64,000 bases of DNA from an uncultured Geobacteraceae bacterium (GTDB lineage Bacteria > Desulfobacterota > Desulfuromonadia > Geobacterales > Pseudopelobacteraceae). How positions within the stretch are numbered: the stretch's first letter is position 1; each line of letters begins with the position of its first letter. Shown one piece after another: positions 59,162 to 64,000 of the stretch. Location: the NCBI GenBank assembly GCA_903875605.1, contig CAIQWT010000007.1, positions 101,857 through 165,856 of the forward strand, read 5' to 3'. The notes under the pieces are model-generated. The model was not told the DNA's origin, made no database searches, and saw nothing but the letters and a program-made list of their open reading frames with translations. Both the position numbers and the translations under genes were made by a program.

Positions 59162-61987
59162 TCAATTTAGAATACGCTTTAGTTCGGTGGTCAGGCTCTC
59201 CAAGGTGTAAGGTTTCTGGATAAATCCGGTCAAACCCAGTCCTTTAAATCGTTCAGATACCTCTTGTTGACTGAAGCCGCTGGCAAGCAGAACCTTTATG
59301 CCCGGCTGAACTTTGCGTAGTTCCTTGAAGACCGTTACTCCGTCCATGTTGGGCATTACCTGGTCTAATAGCACGACGTCGATACAGTTACTTTCTTTAC
59401 GGAAAATCCCAAGAGCTTCTTCACCGCTGGCGGCGACAAGCGTTTCAAAGCCAAGCTCATCAAACATGGAAGTTGAGACGTCGCGAACCATATCTTCGTC
59501 GTCAACTACCAGAACTTTGAGCGAACGCCCAATTAATTTATACTGGGCTGAAACATCTTTGTTGTCTATTTCCACTGCCGCTGTCTGGATGTCAGCCGTT
59601 GGGAACAGAACCTTAATTGTTGTCCCGCTTTCCGGAGCACTTTCTACCAAAAAAGCACCTTTATGAGCCCGGATGATTCCCAATACCGCTGACATGCCCA
59701 AACCCCGTCCGGTGAACTTGGTTGTAAAAAATGGATCGAAGAGTTTCCGCAGCGTTTCTCCGTCCATACCGCAGCCGTTATCGCTTACCATCAGCCAGAC
59801 ATAACGTCCCGCCACCGTTTTTTCATCAAGACTACTCTTATTAAGAAAAAGTTGATCAAAATCTCCGATTCCAGTTTCAAGGGTGATTACACCGTTAGCG
59901 TTTCCAATTGCTTCCGCTGCGTTGGTGATCAAATTCATAATAACCTGCTGCAGTTGACCGGCATCCGCTCTGATGATCGGTATTGAGTTATCAAGATGCT
60001 GTACAAGCGAGATGGATTTGGGTATGGCGGCGTCAAGCATCGTCGCGTTTTCCTCCACGAGCGTGGAAAGATTGAGCGGCCTGATAACAAAAAGTCCTTT
60101 TCCGGAGTACGCCAGCATCATGTTAGTAAGTTTAGCGGCTTGCCTGCCGGCTTTTATTGCCTGGTCGATGTTTTTACGGACAGGAGTTTCTCCTGGAAGT
60201 CTCATCAATGCAAGTTCCAGGTTGCCAAGAAGTGCCTGTAGTAAATTATTGAAGTCATGAGCAATGCCACCCGAAAGTATACCAAGGCTCTCAAGTTTCT
60301 GGGTATGAAGCAGTTGGCGCTCCAGGTTCAGCCGTTCCTCCTCTGTCTTTTTGCGTTCAGTTATGTCCCGACCTTCAGGAACCAGAAAAAGAACTGTTCC
60401 GGAGGGATCTTTAACCGGTCGTAGGGAAAAATCTATGTAGTGAAGTGCTCCATCCGGCGTCGGGTGGGTCGCTTCAAATGTAGCAATTTCACCTTGAGCT
60501 GCGGATGTTACTGCCTGGCGCAGCTTTTCCTGGAGTTCCGGAGAGTGCATCCACCAGGGTGTCTCCCAGAATGGTTTGCCGATGACGTCAGATTTCTCCA
60601 AGCCGCCGAAATGTAGTGCCGTGAAGTTGACGTCGATAAGTGTCCCGTCAGTATTCAACAAGCCGGCGAAATAATACCCCTGCTCAAAAAATGCCCTGAA
60701 CATTTGCTCCTTTTCCAATAGTGCCCGTTCTTTTTCTATCCGTTCGGAGATGTCGTGACCGACACCGATAAAGAGCAATTCTCCGCTGGAATCAACAAAA
60801 GTCGAGCCATTGGCCTCAAACGGGCGCCAGGAGCCGTTGGCGCATTTAACACGATATGGTGGGCTTGTTTCAGTTTGGCCGGTACTCAAAACACGGTGGA
60901 GGTATGCGATTAATGGAGGGATATCGTCAGGATGAGAGAATCCAGCGAAGCTAAAACCTTGAACTTCATCAACATGATATCCAAAGTGCCGCTCCCAGGC
61001 CGGTGATACAAACATGAAAATGCCACTGGCATTAAGCGTAAAGATGACATCTGTAGAACTTTCGATATGATGACGGAACTTTTCTTCACTTTTCCGCAGT
61101 ATCTCCTCGGTGTTTATAAGAGTATGAGAATGTTTTTCTACTCGTTTTCTCAGAGTTCGGTTCCAGGCGAAAAGTACCAGTACCAAAAGGCAAAGGCCAG
61201 CGATGCCGGCAAAAATAGAAGTTAAGGTAAATGTACTTACAAGGGGCACCCCGTTCCATTTCAGCTGAATCTTATTGCGCTCGGCTGGTGTTATAAGGCG
61301 GAACCCGTCTTCGACACTAGCCAGGATCTCACCGTTCCCTTTTTTAACTGCCCGATGCAGTGACGTCACATTTAATGGTTCTGACTGCTTAAAATCGCCT
61401 AGTATGCCGTGCTTATGGAGGAAATAGAGGGCTGGCGCCTTGTCCATGACCATCACGTTTACTTTATGCTTTTTGGCCGCCAGGACGATATCTTCATAAT
61501 TATTAAAGAACAACAGATTATCCGCACCATGTTTTTTCAGGAGCTCGATCACTGAATCACCGATCTGTACCCCAACGGCAAAACCTTTTAGAGATTTGGC
61601 ATCTGTTATACCGGAAATGTCTTTAAGAAAAAATACCGGCACTTCTATTGTGCTGAATGGTGCTGAAAACTCATAAATTTTCGCACGTTGCTCGGTAGAG
61701 GCAATCTTGTCAATGACATCAAATTCGCCGGCTTGCAGCCGTTGCTGTGCTTCAGCCCAATCCGTGAGGCTAATTTCTGTTTTAATGCCGGTCTTCTGCT
61801 CCCACAAACGCCAGAGGTCTATTTGAGAGCCCTGGGGATTGCCGGAATTATCTTTAAATACGAACGGCGGGTAATTATTTTCCATAACGACCCGTATCCG
61901 GTCGGGTCGTGCAGTGGAGAGGGAAGGAAGCAGACAGCTGAGGCAGCAGGATATGAATATGGTGCGCAGGAAACCGTTAACCGACAT
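59162..61987 (-). CDS. Hybrid sensor kinase with periplasmic solute-binding domain
   Basis: 941 residues from ATG 61985-61987 (AGGTGG 5 nt upstream; the open frame extends to 62110). Order: signal or anchor segment (1-25), an SBP_bac_3-type solute-binding domain in the periplasm (about 30-245; NNYPPFVFKDNSGNPQGSQI), a membrane helix (about 250-275), two PAS domains (about 300-420 and 430-550), a HisKA/HATPase kinase (H in SGGIAHDFNNLL near 574; NAAEAIGNANG) and a C-terminal receiver (VLVVDDEDMVRD; phosphoacceptor Asp in VVLLDQVMPNMDG near 870). The binding domain suggests that an amino acid or a similar small solute is sensed directly. No DNA-binding partner is adjacent, so it is an orphan. 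Confidence 0.92.
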   Translation of the reverse strand: MSVNGFLRTIFISCCLSCLLPSLSTARPDRIRVVMENNYPPFVFKDNSGNPQGSQIDLWRLWEQKTGIKTEISLTDWAEAQQRLQAGEFDVIDKIASTEQRAKIYEFSAPFSTIEVPVFFLKDISGITDAKSLKGFAVGVQIGDSVIELLKKHGADNLLFFNNYEDIVLAAKKHKVNVMVMDKAPALYFLHKHGILGDFKQSEPLNVTSLHRAVKKGNGEILASVEDGFRLITPAERNKIQLKWNGVPLVSTFTLTSIFAGIAGLCLLVLVLFAWNRTLRKRVEKHSHTLINTEEILRKSEEKFRHHIESSTDVIFTLNASGIFMFVSPAWERHFGYHVDEVQGFSFAGFSHPDDIPPLIAYLHRVLSTGQTETSPPYRVKCANGSWRPFEANGSTFVDSSGELLFIGVGHDISERIEKERALLEKEQMFRAFFEQGYYFAGLLNTDGTLIDVNFTALHFGGLEKSDVIGKPFWETPWWMHSPELQEKLRQAVTSAAQGEIATFEATHPTPDGALHYIDFSLRPVKDPSGTVLFLVPEGRDITERKKTEEERLNLERQLLHTQKLESLGILSGGIAHDFNNLLQALLGNLELALMRLPGETPVRKNIDQAIKAGRQAAKLTNMMLAYSGKGLFVIRPLNLSTLVEENATMLDAAIPKSISLVQHLDNSIPIIRADAGQLQQVIMNLITNAAEAIGNANGVITLETGIGDFDQLFLNKSSLDEKTVAGRYVWLMVSDNGCGMDGETLRKLFDPFFTTKFTGRGLGMSAVLGIIRAHKGAFLVESAPESGTTIKVLFPTADIQTAAVEIDNKDVSAQYKLIGRSLKVLVVDDEDMVRDVSTSMFDELGFETLVAASGEEALGIFRKESNCIDVVLLDQVMPNMDGVTVFKELRKVQPGIKVLLASGFSQQEVSERFKGLGLTGFIQKPYTLESLTTELKRILN

Positions 61988-62008
61988 AGTTCCACCTGTG
62001 ATATATAT

Positions 62009-62038
62009 TTTACTCAGCGAGTCACACTGAGGTAAAAT
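62009..62038 (+). promoter_or_regulatory. Possible uvrB promoter
   Basis: TTTACT (62009-62014), 18-bp spacer, TAAAAT (62033-62038), with initiation expected at about 62045. A perfect consensus is lacking. It would give a 40-nt leader to ATG 62085. Confidence 0.4.
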
Positions 62039-62084
62039 ACAAACTATGTCAACGCAATCCAATGAGACAACTATAGATTTAGCT

Positions 62085-64000
62085 ATGAGCCTCTTTAACC
62101 TGACAACCACTTATACCCCGCGCGGCGACCAACCTCAGGCAATTAACGAGCTTGTCGCCGGAATAGAACGCGGCGATTGCCACCAAACCCTGTTGGGAGT
62201 TACCGGTTCAGGCAAAACATTCACGGTTGCCAACGTCATCGCCCGGACTTCCCGTCCGGCACTTGTGTTGGCCCCAAATAAAACACTTGCGGCCCAGCTT
62301 TATGGCGAGTTCAAGGAGCTTTTCCCGGAAAACGCGGTGGAATATTTCGTATCATATTACGATTATTACCAGCCCGAAGCCTACATTCCGACCAGTGATA
62401 CTTTCATTGAAAAAGATTCCGCAATAAATGATGAGATAGACAAGATGCGCCATTCAGCAACGCGAAGCCTGCTGACCCGGCGGGATGTCATAATTGTTGC
62501 ATCAGTCTCCTGTATCTACGGTATCGGTTCCCCTGAGGCCTATCAGGCCATGCACATCTTTTTTCATCAGGGTGATGATTTTGGTCGAGATGAACTGCTG
62601 CGCAAGTTGATCGAGATACAGTACGAACGCAATGATATGGATTTTCATCGCGGTACATTCAGAGTGCGCGGTGATGTGATTGAAATATTTCCCGCTTATG
62701 ACAGTGAACGTGCGCTGCGGATTGAATTCTTTGGCGACGATGTGGAGGCAATCAGCGAAATAGACCCGCTGCGTGGGGTAGTTCTGCAAAAGCTCTCCAA
62801 GTGTTCCATTTATCCGGCTTCACACTATGTGTCAACCCGAGAAACACTGGAGCGGGCGGTGGAGCAGATCCGCATCGACCTGGCTGAGCGGATCAGATAT
62901 TTTCGTTCTCAAAATATGCTGCTGGAAGAACAGCGCATTGAACAACGCACATTCTATGACATCGAAATGATGGAGGAGATGGGATTCTGCCACGGTATTG
63001 AAAACTATTCCCGCTATTTTGATGGCCGTCAGCCGGGTGAAGCTCCATTTACCCTTATCGATTATTTTCCGGACGATTTTATATTGTTTGTTGATGAGTC
63101 ACATATCACTATATCCCAAACCGGTGCAATGTACCGAGGCGACCGCTCGCGCAAGGAAACTTTGGTAAATTACGGTTTTCGACTGCCGGCGGCTCTTGAC
63201 AACCGCCCGCTCAATTTTCAGGAATTTCAAACGCGAATACATCAGGCGGTTTATGTCTCGGCAACTCCGGCAGATTATGAGCTTGAAGCAAGTGGCGGCG
63301 TATTTGTTGAACAGGTTATCCGGCCTACCGGACTGGTTGACCCTGTTATAGAGGTTCGGCCTGTTACTGCCGGAAAACAACGCCCTCTACCGGGCTCTTC
63401 CCGGATGGGGGAAGGCGCTTGCGTCATCACCCAAGTAGATGGAGAGTCAGAACATGGGGGTAGTTTCGGCCAGGTTGATGACCTCCTTCATGAAGTCCGC
63501 AAAACCGTTGCGTGTGGTGAACGGGTGCTGGTGACAACCCTCACCAAGCGGATGGCTGAAGAGTTGACCAATTATTACCGGGAGTTGGGGGTGAGGATAA
63601 AGTATCTTCATTCTGATATCGTAACAATTGAGCGTATGCAGATCATTCGTGACCTCCGCCTGGGAGAATTCGATGTGCTTGTAGGGATCAATCTGTTGCG
63701 GGAGGGCCTGGACCTGCCGGAGGTTTCTCTAGTAGCAATTCTTGACGCCGATAAAGAAGGGTTTCTCCGTTCGCAACGATCACTAATCCAGACATGTGGT
63801 CGGGCCGCCCGTAATATTAATGGCCGAGTATTGATGTACGGTGACAGTGTGACCCGCTCAATGCAGGCCTGTATTGATGAAACCGGACGGCGACGCATTA
63901 AACAGCTTGAGTACAACGTAGAGCATGGCATCACGCCTGAAACCGTTAAAAAGGGGTTGCGCAGTATCCTCGAGTCAATCGAGGAAAAAGATTACGTTAC
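62085..64000 (+). CDS. uvrB: UvrABC excision nuclease subunit B (cut by window edge)
   Basis: 638 codons are present and the frame is open at the window end. UvrB is the damage-verifying helicase-like subunit of nucleotide excision repair. The Walker A GVTGSGKT is at 38-45, the beta-hairpin region [20 protein letters not shown] follows, then [31 protein letters not shown] and [12 protein letters not shown] 62085 is chosen because the promoter-like site at 62009 would start near 62045; an in-frame ATG at 62046 would add 13 residues. No good Shine-Dalgarno is seen for either. A block of about 33 extra residues at 63366-63465 is unusual. The C-terminal UvrC-binding domain lies beyond the window. 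Confidence 0.94.
   Translation, partial: MSLFNLTTTYTPRGDQPQAINELVAGIERGDCHQTLLGVTGSGKTFTVANVIARTSRPALVLAPNKTLAAQLYGEFKELFPENAVEYFVSYYDYYQPEAYIPTSDTFIEKDSAINDEIDKMRHSATRSLLTRRDVIIVASVSCIYGIGSPEAYQAMHIFFHQGDDFGRDELLRKLIEIQYERNDMDFHRGTFRVRGDVIEIFPAYDSERALRIEFFGDDVEAISEIDPLRGVVLQKLSKCSIYPASHYVSTRETLERAVEQIRIDLAERIRYFRSQNMLLEEQRIEQRTFYDIEMMEEMGFCHGIENYSRYFDGRQPGEAPFTLIDYFPDDFILFVDESHITISQTGAMYRGDRSRKETLVNYGFRLPAALDNRPLNFQEFQTRIHQAVYVSATPADYELEASGGVFVEQVIRPTGLVDPVIEVRPVTAGKQRPLPGSSRMGEGACVITQVDGESEHGGSFGQVDDLLHEVRKTVACGERVLVTTLTKRMAEELTNYYRELGVRIKYLHSDIVTIERMQIIRDLRLGEFDVLVGINLLREGLDLPEVSLVAILDADKEGFLRSQRSLIQTCGRAARNINGRVLMYGDSVTRSMQACIDETGRRRIKQLEYNVEHGITPETVKKGLRSILESIEEKDYV
63366..63465 (+). other. 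In-frame insert in uvrB with palindromic DNA
   Basis: Between EVRPV and QVDDLL, where typical UvrB has one to two residues (E. coli VRPVATQVDDLL), about 35 residues are present here. The DNA contains CCGGG (63390-63394) and CCCGG (63400-63404), with a further GC-pairing arm at 63383-63387 and 63407-63411. The encoded peptide is polar and Gly-rich. Confidence 0.65.

Overview
The window reads as a chromosomal segment of a Geobacter-like delta-proteobacterium (Desulfuromonadales/Geobacterales). This is inferred from the mix of gene families: a hisZ-purA pair, a def-fmt-DUF116 run, a FlbD-motA-motB cluster, a PilZ protein, an HDOD protein, large PAS/hybrid kinases, a SAM-I riboswitch before metX and a TPP riboswitch before thiSGE. 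No rRNA, tRNA, insertion sequence, prophage or CRISPR array was found. The window opens inside a sensor histidine kinase gene and closes inside uvrB.

Layout. 1-9.4 kb: partial kinase, a small membrane protein, a helicase with a RadC/JAMM-like N-terminus, a two-gene chromate-type transporter, then mtnA and glnE ending at a strong terminator. 9.7-33.7 kb: the accessory part of the window. A small secreted protein and a CBS/nucleotidyltransferase regulator precede one uninterrupted 16.9-kb gene for a secreted protein of about 5,631 residues. That protein carries five arrays of beta-propeller-type repeats (YncE-like, RCC1-like, 'TYGG', YWTD-like, NHL), Ig-like and jelly-roll domains, three periodic stalk arrays and a dockerin-like C-terminus. 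A tight cluster follows: lipoprotein, TPR/outer-membrane barrel, FecR-domain protein and CHASE2 nucleotide cyclase. 34-49 kb: housekeeping genes (DUF116, fmt, def, HDOD, TPR protein, GH13 enzyme, purA, hisZ, a lipoprotein, riboswitch-controlled metX, a TtcA-type enzyme). 49-53 kb: motB, motA and flbD, a phosphotransacetylase-like P-loop/DRTGG protein and a PilZ protein. 53-64 kb: thiSGE with a radical SAM gene, a long-chain acyl-CoA synthetase, gltX, a hybrid sensor kinase and uvrB.

How the accessory genes may work together (inference): the giant protein would be the displayed or released adhesin. Its dockerin-like end could bind the lipoprotein encoded just downstream. The TPR-barrel protein has the layout of outer-membrane surface-display factors. 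FecR and the CHASE2 cyclase would report envelope state as a cyclic nucleotide, and the protein just upstream has a cyclic-nucleotide-binding-like fold. The most notable small-scale features are two hairpin repeats that each supply the TAG stop codon of the adjacent gene, a roughly 33-residue palindrome-bearing insert inside UvrB, a SAM-I riboswitch whose terminator arm holds the metX ribosome-binding site, and an eight-codon ORF linking thiG to thiE.
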